From: a virus
Direction: 5' to 3' (one strand)
Length of the DNA: 28,776 nt
IMG/VR virus record: IMGVR_UViG_3300044799_000400
Span: 1 to 28,776 of that record
The first letter of the stretch is position 1. Every line of letters begins with the position of its first letter. Shown one piece after another: positions 7,042 to 13,437 of this stretch. Below the pieces are notes generated by a model, which saw only the letters and a list, made by a program, of their open reading frames with translations, was not told the DNA's origin and did not search any database. The position numbers and the translations under genes are program-made.

Positions 7042-7446
7042 CTAACTCCCCGACCCACTCCCATACAACTGCGGCCGAATGTACATCTCGATGATGTCAT
7101 CCGGGGCCGTCGCGGCTTCCAGCGCCACCCCGACCGACCAGGTGGGCTCTCCGCCGGCCCCTACGGACGTCGCCGTATCCACCGTGCCATCGGTGTCCGC
7201 CACCATCAGCTCGTCAAGCTTGCTGAAGGCCCCATTTGCCTTCACCTTGGAGGTCCCCAGCATCCGCACTTGGGCCTCCTGCCCCTCGGTCGGCTTGTTC
7301 TGCAGGATGCCGATCGGGACGTCCGTATCCTCGCAGATCTTGCAAGTATTGGCGTTCGTCCCCAGCGTCACCGCGCAGAATTGACTCGTCGAGAGGTCCT
7401 CCTCAGCGACGAGGGTCATGTCGAAGACTGCTTGACTGACAGCCAT
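7042..7446 (-). CDS. Capsid decoration protein (DUF2190-like)
   Basis: A 134-residue protein starting at ATG 7446 with GGAGG six bases upstream. The sequence is almost wholly beta-type with a small-barrel pattern: VAEEDLSTSQFCAVTLGTNANTCKIC, then PIGILQNKPTEGQEAQVRMLGTSKVKA, then SVGVALEAATAPDDIIEMYIRPQLYG. GILQNKP-G--A-VR--G resembles DUF2190-type head proteins, which stabilise capsids at symmetry axes and are usually encoded between scaffold/protease and major capsid protein, as here. The C-terminus ends in a Gly/Ser tail that stops four bases before a REP, so it may be partly REP-adjacent sequence. No membrane segment or REP lies inside the gene. Confidence 0.7.
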   Translation of the reverse strand: MAVSQAVFDMTLVAEEDLSTSQFCAVTLGTNANTCKICEDTDVPIGILQNKPTEGQEAQVRMLGTSKVKANGAFSKLDELMVADTDGTVDTATSVGAGGEPTWSVGVALEAATAPDDIIEMYIRPQLYGSGSGS

Positions 7447-7470
7447 GATCGTCCTCCCGAACTGAGATTG

Positions 7471-7540
7471 TTGAGCTTCGAGCATTGAGCTTTGAGTCCC
7501 GACTCTTTGATCCGTTACTCAACGCTCAACTCTCAACGCT
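7471..7540. repeat. Inverted arrangement of CTCA/TGAG short repeats
   Basis: A TTGAGC-type run (7471-7496) faces a CTCAACGCTCAACTCTCAACG run (7518-7540) in the gap between the protease and decoration genes. Together they could fold into an imperfect stem. They are the longest example of this second dispersed repeat. Confidence 0.6.
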
Positions 7541-7548
7541 TCTCCCTA

Positions 7549-8343
7549 CTACTCCCCCTCGATGCCTCTTTGTGCCAACCCCGGGTTCTCCGCGATGACG
7601 GCTCGCACCGCATCGCCGTATGTCATCCCCTGGATCTCGGTCATCTTCTTCCGCGCGGCCGTGTCCAGCTCGCCCTCCGGCGATTGCTGCCCCTCCTGCG
7701 CCACGAATCCGCGCGCCCCCATCGGCACCGGCACCAGGCCCTTGATCAGGTCCAGGAACCGCTGTCGTTCCGAGATCTGAGCCGTTGCTCCGGTAGGCCC
7801 GACACTCTTGTCGGGCACATCGGAGAACCGCATGGCGAAGTCGGCCAGCGCTTCCCTCTGGGCCGGCGCGATGATGCCCCTCTGATCCTCGCCAAACCGC
7901 CAGGCGCGGATGCTCTCCATCACTGCCGCCCGGGCCTCGCGGTATTCCCCCAGGGCCACTCGCTGCTCGAGCCCTTGGATCGTCGCTTGCTGGTGCTCAT
8001 ACATCCGCCGCGCCTCATCCCCTCCCGTAGGCCCGACAATCCTGTCGGGCTCCGGCGTCACCGGAGCACTCCCTGCTATGGGCTGCGCGACTCCCGTAGG
8101 CCCGACAATCCTGTCGGGCTTCGGCGTCACCGGAGCACTCCCTGCTATGGGCTGCGCGACTCCCGTAGGCCCGACAATCCTGTCGGGCTTCGGCGTCACC
8201 GGAGCACTCCTTGCTATGGGTTGCGCGGTTGGCGAAGGAGAAGAACCGGCCGGCGCCGGGCTGCCCGGTCCGGCGCCGGCGGTCTGCGCCGTCGCGGCCT
8301 GCGTCACCGAAACCTGATCGTTATTGGTCACGTCGTCAGCCAT
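7549..8343 (-). CDS. Nested scaffold protein (Mu Z-like internal start)
   Basis: An in-frame internal ATG at 8343-8341 (residue 232 of the protease precursor, MADDVTNND) has a very strong ribosome binding site, GGGAGGTA, ending five bases before it. The predicted 264-residue product contains the Pro/Ala linker, the three-copy tandem repeat and the helical C-terminal scaffold domain, and lacks the protease. This mirrors Mu, where scaffold Z is read from inside gene I, and lambda Nu3 inside C. The ribosome binding site is stronger than that of the full-length gene, fitting a scaffold made in excess. The site and frame are seen directly; the function follows from the families. Confidence 0.65.
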   Translation of the reverse strand: MADDVTNNDQVSVTQAATAQTAGAGPGSPAPAGSSPSPTAQPIARSAPVTPKPDRIVGPTGVAQPIAGSAPVTPKPDRIVGPTGVAQPIAGSAPVTPEPDRIVGPTGGDEARRMYEHQQATIQGLEQRVALGEYREARAAVMESIRAWRFGEDQRGIIAPAQREALADFAMRFSDVPDKSVGPTGATAQISERQRFLDLIKGLVPVPMGARGFVAQEGQQSPEGELDTAARKKMTEIQGMTYGDAVRAVIAENPGLAQRGIEGE

Positions 8344-9036
8344 CGTGTTACCTCCCATGCTATCCCCCCAGCCCGCAAAGACTCGGACCTCATTGACCGG
8401 CGCCGTCACGTGCTGCTCCCCCGTCTCCATCATCGTCACCGGCGCCAGGTCCTTGAAGAAGGGTCGGTTGGTCAGCGCCGCCGACGTCAGGACGTTCCTG
8501 AACTTCAAGCCATCCGCCGCCCGCGTGTACTCGGGATAGAACTCGGGGGAGATGTACCGGAACCTGTGTTGCGCCAGCAGCCTCTCGCCATAGTCGGTCC
8601 ACTCGATGCGCCCGTAGAGCCTCTGGTCATCGGCGCGTACCGACATGATCCATCCGGGCGCCCCCTCCGGGCTCGGCTGGTGCTCGATGTCCAGCGCCAC
8701 ATCCTGCCCGTAAACCCTCTGGTTGAAGTTGTCCTCAAACTGCCTCAGGTCGGCGGCGGTGACATTGAACTTGCCGTAGATCGGATGGTTCCATGCCCCC
8801 GCCGGCACCAGTTCGATCTCGCTCCTCGGGTCCCCCGGCAGCGCCACAAATGTTCTGATTATCGTAGGCCCGACAATCCCGGTAGGCCCGACAATCCTGT
8901 CGGGCGTCGGTTCACTCGCATTCTTCTGGGCCAGGTAGGCCTGATAGGCCGCGGTCGCGGTCTCCTGCGTGTCGTAGATGCAGGGCCCGCTCCCGATCCG
9001 CCACTTCTCGTTGTGTGGGCACTTGCTGACTGGCAT
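7549..9036 (-). CDS. Mu I-like head maturation protease / scaffold precursor
   Basis: A 495-residue protein starting at ATG 9036, with GGGAG about ten bases upstream and the first gene of the minus late arm. Residues about 60-200 match the Mu-type protease: RSEIELVPAGAWNHPIYGKF, D-x-E-H at 116-119, GWIMSVRADDQRLYGRIEWTD, and Y-x-S-P-E-F at 161-166. Residues 205-340 are an Ala/Pro/Gly linker, and the C-terminus is a helical scaffold (EHQQATIQGLEQRVALGEYREARAAV). In Mu this polypeptide yields the capsid protease and, from a nested start, the scaffold. Five REP translations lie in frame: one after residue 44 (with a partial copy), three in a 23-residue tandem repeat (about 283-338), and a variant at 409-417. 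All are in linkers and none breaks the protease core. A Cys-containing N-terminal 40 residues precedes the protease and is unexplained. Confidence 0.85.
   Translation of the reverse strand: MPVSKCPHNEKWRIGSGPCIYDTQETATAAYQAYLAQKNASEPTPDRIVGPTGIVGPTIIRTFVALPGDPRSEIELVPAGAWNHPIYGKFNVTAADLRQFEDNFNQRVYGQDVALDIEHQPSPEGAPGWIMSVRADDQRLYGRIEWTDYGERLLAQHRFRYISPEFYPEYTRAADGLKFRNVLTSAALTNRPFFKDLAPVTMMETGEQHVTAPVNEVRVFAGWGDSMGGNTMADDVTNNDQVSVTQAATAQTAGAGPGSPAPAGSSPSPTAQPIARSAPVTPKPDRIVGPTGVAQPIAGSAPVTPKPDRIVGPTGVAQPIAGSAPVTPEPDRIVGPTGGDEARRMYEHQQATIQGLEQRVALGEYREARAAVMESIRAWRFGEDQRGIIAPAQREALADFAMRFSDVPDKSVGPTGATAQISERQRFLDLIKGLVPVPMGARGFVAQEGQQSPEGELDTAARKKMTEIQGMTYGDAVRAVIAENPGLAQRGIEGE
7793..7816 (+). 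repeat. Diverged REP inside the protease/scaffold gene
   Basis: GTAG, then GCCCGACA, CTCT, TGTCGGGC. The stem is intact but the loop has changed. It is translated as DKSVGPTG. Confidence 0.8.
8027..8233 (+). repeat. Three-copy 69-bp tandem repeat, each with a REP
   Basis: Units start at 8027, 8096 and 8165. Each has a full REP followed by 45 bases of linker sequence (CGGCGTCACCGGAGCACTCC and GCTATGGG motifs). At 23 codons per unit the gene stays open and gives repeats of PDRIVGPTG, VAQPIAGS and APVTPK. The units differ at only a few bases, so the duplication is recent. Confidence 0.95.
8350..8356 (-). promoter_or_regulatory. Internal ribosome binding site for the nested scaffold
   Basis: The minus strand reads GGGAGGTAACACG-ATG inside the protease gene, a near-perfect anti-SD match at ideal spacing. 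Confidence 0.75.
8864..8905 (+). repeat. Partial plus full REP in tandem, inside the protease gene
   Basis: A 16-base 5' part (8864-8879) and a full copy (8882-8905) lie 18 bases apart. The same arrangement occurs at 16390-16431. The minus-strand translation is PDRIVGPTG then IVGPT. Confidence 0.85.
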
Positions 9037-9085
9037 CGGCGGCGCTCCCTACTCTCGCTGACTTTTCCTCGCACCTGTGTTCGAT

Positions 9086-9113
9086 GTTATCCGATGGGCT
9101 CAACCCAAGTCAA
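9086..9113 (-). promoter_or_regulatory. Candidate late promoter for the minus arm
   Basis: On the minus strand TTGACT (9113-9108), a 16-base spacer and GATAAC (9091-9086) lie about 50 bases upstream of the protease start. The spacer contains TGGGTTGAGCCCA, an interrupted palindrome that could be an operator. Confidence 0.5.
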
Positions 9114-9158
9114 CGAACGGACGGGAACGCTGTTTTGGCTTGTATAAAACCGCAAAGA

Positions 9159-9176
9159 CCCCCGCTTTCACGGGGG
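9159..9176 (-). terminator. Candidate terminator of the lysogeny operon
   Basis: CCCCCG / CGGGGG stem with a 6-base loop. On the minus strand it is followed by TCTTTGCGGTTTT. It lies after the membrane-anchored gene and before the candidate late promoter. Confidence 0.5.
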
Positions 9177-9197
9177 CCTCTCTCCCTTGCCGACGTT

Positions 9198-9223
9198 GTA
9201 GGAGCGGTCACCGACCGCGCTCC
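9198..9223 (+). repeat. GTAG-led hairpin, family 2
   Basis: GTAGGA, then GCGGTC-ACC-GACCGC and a closing GCTCC. It has the same GTAG-plus-hairpin plan as family 1 with a different stem. Confidence 0.7.
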
Positions 9224-9232
9224 CTCATCTGG

Positions 9233-9745
9233 CTACTGCTGGTCCCAGATCACCACCCCCCAGGTTTGCGTCGCGCTGATCTCCAGATAGTATGTCCCAG
9301 CCTGGTGCTTGTAGCTCAAATCGCGCCCGGCTCCGGAGATGTTGGCCTCCAATCCAACGTACCCTCCCTGAGCATCATGCACATCTATGCTGAAGGTCCC
9401 CTCATACTCCTGATCTGGCCGCGTGCTCCACCCGATGATCCATTCCGGCCCAACCGTGAACAACTCGGTTGACTTATTCCCGGAGCCAACCCAGTTCCCA
9501 ATCACGACCCAAATCGGCTGTCTCGCTGCCGGGGCTGAGGGCATGGCCGCCGGCGAGCCACCTTCCGGCAGATCAACTCTTGCCCCGTGACCATTCGCCT
9601 CTTCGGGCCGATCCGCCAGCGGCCTATTCACCAGCCAGGTCGCCGCCAAGTACCAGGCTATGATGATCACCGCCGCACAGCCAAGTATTTCGAGTCCTTG
9701 CTTCGCTGCCTTAGGATCTCCTCGTCGCACCTTTCTTGCTGGCAT
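9233..9745 (-). CDS. Membrane-anchored protein with beta-sandwich ectodomain (moron candidate)
   Basis: A 170-residue protein starting at ATG 9745, with GGAGGAAGGG four bases upstream; an upstream in-frame start at 9787 has no better signal. A basic N-terminus (MPARKVRRGDPKAAK) precedes one membrane segment (about 19-37, ILGCAAVIIIAWYLAATWLV), then an Ala/Pro/Gly linker to about residue 75. The remaining 95 residues are a beta-rich domain (NWVGSGNKSTELFTVGPEWIIGWSTRP; GTFSIDVHDAQGGYVG; GTYYLEISATQTWGVVIWD). The topology suggests a small extracytoplasmic domain held at the cell surface. It is on the repressor strand, downstream of it, so it is likely expressed in the lysogen. A role in lysogenic conversion or superinfection exclusion is inferred; the family is not identified. 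Confidence 0.7.
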   Translation of the reverse strand: MPARKVRRGDPKAAKQGLEILGCAAVIIIAWYLAATWLVNRPLADRPEEANGHGARVDLPEGGSPAAMPSAPAARQPIWVVIGNWVGSGNKSTELFTVGPEWIIGWSTRPDQEYEGTFSIDVHDAQGGYVGLEANISGAGRDLSYKHQAGTYYLEISATQTWGVVIWDQQ

Positions 9746-9878
9746 GTTTCCCTTCCTCCAGTCCGCTTCCCAGGCGCGCCCTCGCACGCCGCGCGATGTG
9801 GCCGATGCAATCGGCTACAATGATGATACCCCTGAGCATGAGGTCAAACACCCGCGTGTGAAAGTTCAACCAGTACAT
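9711..9878 (-). CDS. Tiny ORF in the lysogeny operon (55 aa)
   Basis: ATG 9878-9876 lies 17 bases after the repressor stop, with GGGGGG four bases upstream, and ends at TAA 9713-9711. It overlaps the next gene by 35 bases in another frame. The product starts MYWLNFHTRVFDLMLRG, continues with a short hydrophobic IIIVADCIG stretch and ends in an Arg/Lys-rich tail, so it could be a small membrane-associated peptide. It is supported by its start signal and position; its length alone is weak evidence. Confidence 0.5.
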   Translation of the reverse strand: MYWLNFHTRVFDLMLRGIIIVADCIGHIARRARARLGSGLEEGKHASKKGATRRS

Positions 9879-9895
9879 CGGTCCCCCCTCTCATC

Positions 9896-10582
9896 TCAGA
9901 AGCGCATCCCCGCCGTCTCGCCCCTTTCCGCTTTCAACCGGATCAGGTAGGTCGCCCAATCCTGGTCGTTGTTGGGCTTCCCGAAGAGCCCGTGCTCTGC
10001 CATCGCAGCCAGCAAGGGAACTTCCTCCGGCAGGAGTTTGAGGCTGGTTGCCCACTCTGACGTGATGAACTCCTTCAGCCCGTCCGGCCAATGCCTCGGC
10101 ACCTTCAATTCCGCTACCCAATCCCGCAAGCCTTGGTAGGCGCTCATGTTCATGTCCAGCACTCGCAGCAACATCATCCACATCCGGTTGCTGGGTAGCC
10201 TTTCGCCCTTCTCCCACCGGCACACCAGGCTTTCCGTCACTCCGATCCGCTCCGCCACTTCCCTCAATCTGAGACCGAGTTCCCCTCGCCGTTGCGCGAT
10301 TCTCGCCCCGGCCTCCCTGTTCATCATTGCGAGTTCCAGGGTGGCCGCCGACAGTTCGCCCCCCTCCCCATCCTCCGGCAAATCCGTCTCGCCCACCAGA
10401 TAGGTCAGCGGGACATCCAGCGCATCTGCCAGTGCTCGAAGCAACCCTTCATGGACCTTCCGTTGTCCCTTTTCCCATTTCACTATTGAGGTATGGTCTC
10501 GGCCCATAATATTCCCTAACTGTATGGTGCTCAGACCGCGATGCAACCGGGCTCTCCGTATCCGGGCTCCTATGCTGTCCAT
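9896..10582 (-). CDS. Prophage repressor with two XRE-type HTH domains
   Basis: A 228-residue protein starting at ATG 10582 (AGGA adjacent, GGAGG about 15 upstream); an in-frame TTG at 10630 is less likely. HTH 1 covers about residues 3-60 (IGARIRRARLHRGLSTIQLGNIMG, TSIVKWEKGQR, LADALDVPLTYLVGE). HTH 2 covers about 84-140 (ARIAQRRGELGLRLREVAERIGV, SLVCRWEKGERLP, LLRVLDMN). The C-terminal 80 residues are helical without a recognisable peptidase motif, so induction through self-cleavage is not indicated. It is divergent from a second double-HTH regulator and the transposase, as expected for an immunity repressor. Two HTH domains in one chain suggest binding of paired half-sites. The role as the lysogeny repressor is inferred from position and strand. 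Confidence 0.8.
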   Translation of the reverse strand: MDSIGARIRRARLHRGLSTIQLGNIMGRDHTSIVKWEKGQRKVHEGLLRALADALDVPLTYLVGETDLPEDGEGGELSAATLELAMMNREAGARIAQRRGELGLRLREVAERIGVTESLVCRWEKGERLPSNRMWMMLLRVLDMNMSAYQGLRDWVAELKVPRHWPDGLKEFITSEWATSLKLLPEEVPLLAAMAEHGLFGKPNNDQDWATYLIRLKAERGETAGMRF

Positions 10583-10601
10583 ATTCCTGGTCCTATCCTC
10601 C

Positions 10602-10613
10602 GAAAGCGCTTTC
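10602..10613. promoter_or_regulatory. Candidate operator palindrome
   Basis: GAAAGCGCTTTC is a perfect 12-bp palindrome in the divergent switch, about ten bases upstream of the -35 of the early promoter and 20 bases upstream of the repressor start. It is a candidate site for one of the two double-HTH proteins. Confidence 0.5.
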
Positions 10614-10623
10614 CGGGAAGTCC

Positions 10624-10652
10624 TTGACAAACGCTGGGCTAACTGCTACCAT
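10624..10652 (+). promoter_or_regulatory. Candidate early promoter (plus arm)
   Basis: A consensus -35 TTGACA (10624-10629), 17-base spacer and TACCAT -10 (10647-10652) lie 73 bases upstream of the second regulator. Confidence 0.65.
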
Positions 10653-10665
10653 CTGGGCCAACAGG

Positions 10666-10695
10666 ATAATACATCATCGCCAGGCACCGACGCAA
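10666..10695 (-). promoter_or_regulatory. Candidate repressor promoter
   Basis: The minus strand shows TTGCGT (10695-10690), an 18-base spacer and TATTAT (10671-10666). Transcription from it would cross the early promoter, so the two would interfere. Confidence 0.4.
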
Positions 10696-10724
10696 CCAAT
10701 TCGACCGCCATCGGAGATGAACAA

Positions 10725-11321
10725 ATGAATACCATCGGACAGCGCATCCGCCAAGCCCGTCAGGCCCGGGGATTGACCCAGCGCGAACTTGCCGCAATTG
10801 CCGGGATCAGCATAGCGGTTGTCTACAACCACGAACTCGGGAATAGCCTGGACCCGATGACCAGCAGTTTGAGGAAAATCGCGATCGTCCTGAATGTTCC
10901 CCTCGGTTACTTGCTCCCCGATCCCGACCCGGCTATCAGCCGCATCCAATACATGCTCGGTCTGATAGCCATCCATCACTTTTGTGAGCTGCCACACAAC
11001 CCCGTACCGAGAGCATTGCCGGACTCATCCGGTGGCCGTGTCAGAGAAGCCCGCATCCGAAAAGGCTTGGGTCTCAATGACTTCGCACGTTCCATCGGCA
11101 TGGCGCCCAGCACTCTTTCCAATATCGAAACCGGGAAGGTGCGCATGAACAGATCCGCCCTCGTCAAGATATCGGCCGGCCTGGACATGCCGCCCGTCCA
11201 GTTGCTTTACCCCCGTGCCGGCGAGGCCGCCGACCCGGCCACTGATGACGGCGCTGCCGGACAGGATTGTCGGGCCTACAATGAGGACCTCGCGTCCGCG
11301 ACGATCGCCGGGCTGATCTGA
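10725..11321 (+). CDS. Early regulator with two XRE-type HTH domains
   Basis: A 198-residue protein starting at ATG 10725, with GGAG eight bases upstream; upstream in-frame codons to 10524 cross the repressor start and are rejected. HTH 1 spans about 3-62 (IGQRIRQARQARGLTQRELAAIAGISIAVVYNHE; LNVPLGYLLPDPD). HTH 2 spans about 103-160 (GRVREARIRKGLGLNDFARSIGMAPSTLSNIETGKV; LDMPPVQLLYPRAG). It sits where Mu carries Ner or where other transposable phages carry a Cro-like factor, so a role in turning off the repressor is inferred. The C-terminal tail contains an in-frame, minus-oriented REP read as AGQDCRAY, well after the second HTH. It shares its two-HTH plan with the divergent repressor, which suggests an old duplication. 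Confidence 0.8.
   Translation: MNTIGQRIRQARQARGLTQRELAAIAGISIAVVYNHELGNSLDPMTSSLRKIAIVLNVPLGYLLPDPDPAISRIQYMLGLIAIHHFCELPHNPVPRALPDSSGGRVREARIRKGLGLNDFARSIGMAPSTLSNIETGKVRMNRSALVKISAGLDMPPVQLLYPRAGEAADPATDDGAAGQDCRAYNEDLASATIAGLI
11256..11279 (-). repeat. REP (family 1) in the C-terminal tail of the early regulator
   Basis: A GTAG-on-minus copy with one stem mismatch (GCCGGACA). Read on plus it gives AGQDCRAY. Confidence 0.8.
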
Positions 11322-11485
11322 CCCGCCCTCCGTCTGCCGTCTCGCACCTATCCTTGAGCAGAGCGCACCAGCCTAATGGCCTCCACAGCCGATCTCAACT
11401 TGACCAAGTTTTCCCCCGGAAGGCCCCGCCGTCGCCTCAGGGCCAGCCGGTCACACCCCAAATCGAGGCGGCCGTCTGGTGCGCT

Positions 11486-11523
11486 GGGAGGGGCGGTTGT
11501 GGAGGCCGCCCCTCCCTTTCTAC
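11486..11523 (-). repeat. GTAG-led hairpin, family 4, in front of the transposase gene
   Basis: An 11-bp perfect stem (GGGAGGGGCGG / CCGCCCCTCCC) around a 9-base loop, followed on plus by TTTCTAC, which is GTAG at the 5' side on minus. It lies 17 bases before the transposase start, in the otherwise empty 11322-11539 gap, and could also affect its translation. Confidence 0.65.
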
Positions 11524-11539
11524 ATCGAGGCGATCACCA

Positions 11540-13105
11540 GTGACTGAAGCCAAGGCCGAGTCCCTTGAGCTGACCATCCGCACCGACATCCTCGACCCCC
11601 GCCTCGACGGGGCCGAACGAAAGAGACGAGTAGTTGCGCTGGCAGCGGAGACAGGCATGTCACCCGCGACCATCTACCGCCAGGTCAAGAGGCTATCCGA
11701 GGGCCAGCCCGCCCGCAAACAGAGGGCCGACCGCGGCCATCCCCGAGGGCTCGACCCCGAGGTCGCCAGCGCCGCCTTCGCCATCTTCGTCGGGCCCATC
11801 ACTAAGGACCTGAACACTACCCTCATCCACAAGCAGTTGCTCCACCAGTTCCCCGATCGCAAGATCAGCTACGCCTCCCTCGGCCGCCTCCGCGCCAACC
11901 TGAAAGAGCATCTCGACAGCTACTCCAAGGCCTTCGCCACCATCGAGGTGGAGCGGCCCAACCAACAGTGGCAGATAGACTGCAGCATCGCTGACTTCTT
12001 CGCGGTCGTGCCCGGCGCCGACCGCCCCGTCCGCCCTCAGCTCACCTGTTGTGAGGACGCCTGCACCCGCAGCATCATGTATGGCCGCTATGCGACGACG
12101 ACGAAGTACATGGAGATCGCGGGCGTCCTTTTCCAATCCATTCGCAAGCAGTCCGACGAGTGGCCCCAGGCCGGGATCCCGGAAGCGATCCTGATGGACT
12201 GGGGCAAGGCCTTCATCTCCGGCCACCTGAAGGCGGCCCTCTCGACACTGGGCATCGCCCGCGACCTGTCCCATCCCTACTACCCGCAAGACAAAGGCAA
12301 GGTGGAGCGCTGCATCGGCCTCATCCACCAGCAGGCCGAGCCGCTCCTGCCGGGCTACTGCGGCCCCGACAACAAGAGCGAGCACGCCCTGGACCCGGCC
12401 AAGGACTTCCGGCAGATCGGCGACGGCTGGGTGGACAAGCGCGACGACCGCCCGCTGATGACGCTCGCCGAGGCCAACCATTACCTCCGCAACTGGATCA
12501 CCGGCGTCTATCATCATCACCAGAGCCGGACCCTGGGTTGCTCGCCTTTCGAGAGTTGGCTCGCGCACCAGCCCAAGACCCACACCTATTCCGACGCCTT
12601 CCTCGAGCAGACCTTCCTCCCGCGCAGGGAGCGTCAAGTCCACCATGGTCACCTGCGCTTGTTCCGGCTCAGCTATCACCATCCGATATTGCTGCGGTGC
12701 CATGGCTTGAAGGTGGAGGTCCGGTACGATCCCGACGATGTGCGCGAGGTCTACATCTACTACAACGGCCAGCGCTACGGCAAGGCTGTGGTGGACAACC
12801 CCTTGCTGCTGGGCCACCAGTTGAGCTTGGACAAGCTCGCCGAACTCAAATCTCAGAATGCCCAGGTCGCCAAGGAGAAGCGGGAATTGCTCGACAGTCT
12901 CCTGGCCAACCCGGCCGCCCGGGCCGATCTCACTGACCGCATCTCTCAGGCCGAGCGCGAGGCCCCGGCCGCGGCGCTGTTTGCGCCCGACCAGCTTCCC
13001 GATCCCACCGTTCCCGGCCTCACTCACGAGCAGATCGAGGCCCTCCGCGGCCTGACCATCATGGGCCTCCCGGTCATCCCCGGCGATCTCGCCGTAGCCC
13101 TGTAG
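11540..13105 (+). CDS. Mu-type DDE transposase (integration and replicative transposition)
   Basis: A 521-residue protein starting at GTG 11540 (GAGG nine bases upstream); the in-frame extension to 11354 is low-complexity and crosses the family 4 hairpin. Residues about 27-60 form an HTH (RRVVALAAETGMSPATIYRQVKRL). The catalytic core carries D147 (QWQIDCSIADFF), D220 (AILMDWGKAF) and E256 (DKGKVERCIG), giving exact DD35E spacing. The C-terminal part (about 375-440) has the beta-barrel pattern of Mu/IstA-type transposases (GLKVEVRYDPDDVREVYIYYNGQRYGKAV). A charged helix with KEKRELLDSLLANP follows and may contact the ATPase. Shorter than MuA (663 aa), it lacks an obvious enhancer-binding N-domain. 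The stop TAG is the GTAG of a REP, so the last residues may be altered. Confidence 0.9.
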   Translation: MTEAKAESLELTIRTDILDPRLDGAERKRRVVALAAETGMSPATIYRQVKRLSEGQPARKQRADRGHPRGLDPEVASAAFAIFVGPITKDLNTTLIHKQLLHQFPDRKISYASLGRLRANLKEHLDSYSKAFATIEVERPNQQWQIDCSIADFFAVVPGADRPVRPQLTCCEDACTRSIMYGRYATTTKYMEIAGVLFQSIRKQSDEWPQAGIPEAILMDWGKAFISGHLKAALSTLGIARDLSHPYYPQDKGKVERCIGLIHQQAEPLLPGYCGPDNKSEHALDPAKDFRQIGDGWVDKRDDRPLMTLAEANHYLRNWITGVYHHHQSRTLGCSPFESWLAHQPKTHTYSDAFLEQTFLPRRERQVHHGHLRLFRLSYHHPILLRCHGLKVEVRYDPDDVREVYIYYNGQRYGKAVVDNPLLLGHQLSLDKLAELKSQNAQVAKEKRELLDSLLANPAARADLTDRISQAEREAPAAALFAPDQLPDPTVPGLTHEQIEALRGLTIMGLPVIPGDLAVAL

Positions 13106-13125
13106 GCCCGACAATCCCGTCGGGC
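13102..13125 (+). repeat. REP (family 1) supplying the transposase stop codon
   Basis: GTAG with stem GCCCGACA and a diverged second arm (CGTCGGGC). Codon phase makes its TAG (13103-13105) the stop of the transposase. Confidence 0.9.
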
Positions 13126-13191
13126 ACTGCCGTTATATCAATTCCGCCGCTCTTTGACAATCCGTTTTTCCGCGAAAGGAGCCCATCGCCT

Positions 13192-13413
13192 GTGTCAGTG
13201 CCTACCTCCCATGATGAGTCTGCAAGCATAGATGAGGTGCAAAGCGATTGCCTTCTGAAGGCTGCGCCGTTGCGCAAAGCCCTGCGCCTTTTGAAGGTCG
13301 CCAGGGAACGAAAGACGACAGATGACTGGGATGCCTACTTTTCCTTCACATTCTCCTGCGCCATCGCCCAGGGGTTGCCGCCATCTCTTATCCGCCGTTC
13401 GATCAACGAGTAA
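13192..13413 (+). CDS. Small unknown early protein (73 aa)
   Basis: It starts at GTG 13192, 12 bases after AGGAG, or GTG 13198 in the same frame. Acidic N-terminus, then a basic helical stretch (LRKALRLLKVARERKTTDDWDAYFSFTFSCAIAQGLPP). No known motif. It lies between the transposase and MuB-like ATPase, with 24 bases to the latter, so it belongs to the early operon. The gene is moderately supported by position and composition. Confidence 0.55.
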   Translation: MSVPTSHDESASIDEVQSDCLLKAAPLRKALRLLKVARERKTTDDWDAYFSFTFSCAIAQGLPPSLIRRSINE

Positions 13414-13437
13414 CATAGAAAGGAGCCTCTCCCTCCC

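Noticed and set aside
8027-8233. CRISPR-like array
   Set aside because: Three contiguous 69-bp units with no variable spacers, in frame within a coding gene. It is a tandem repeat.
1-9036. The minus-strand arm as a second, separate prophage
   Set aside because: It has no terminase, portal or transposase of its own, and supplies exactly the functions missing on the plus arm. Repeats and composition are shared. A chimeric assembly cannot be excluded.
11354-11539. N-terminal extension of the transposase from 11354
   Set aside because: The extra 62 codons are low-complexity, cross the family 4 hairpin and have no start signal. GTG 11540 has GAGG at suitable spacing.
11693-13114. A 473-codon minus-strand ORF opposite the transposase
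   Set aside because: It is an Ala/Gly/Val/Leu-rich antisense shadow. The plus strand has the full DD35E transposase.
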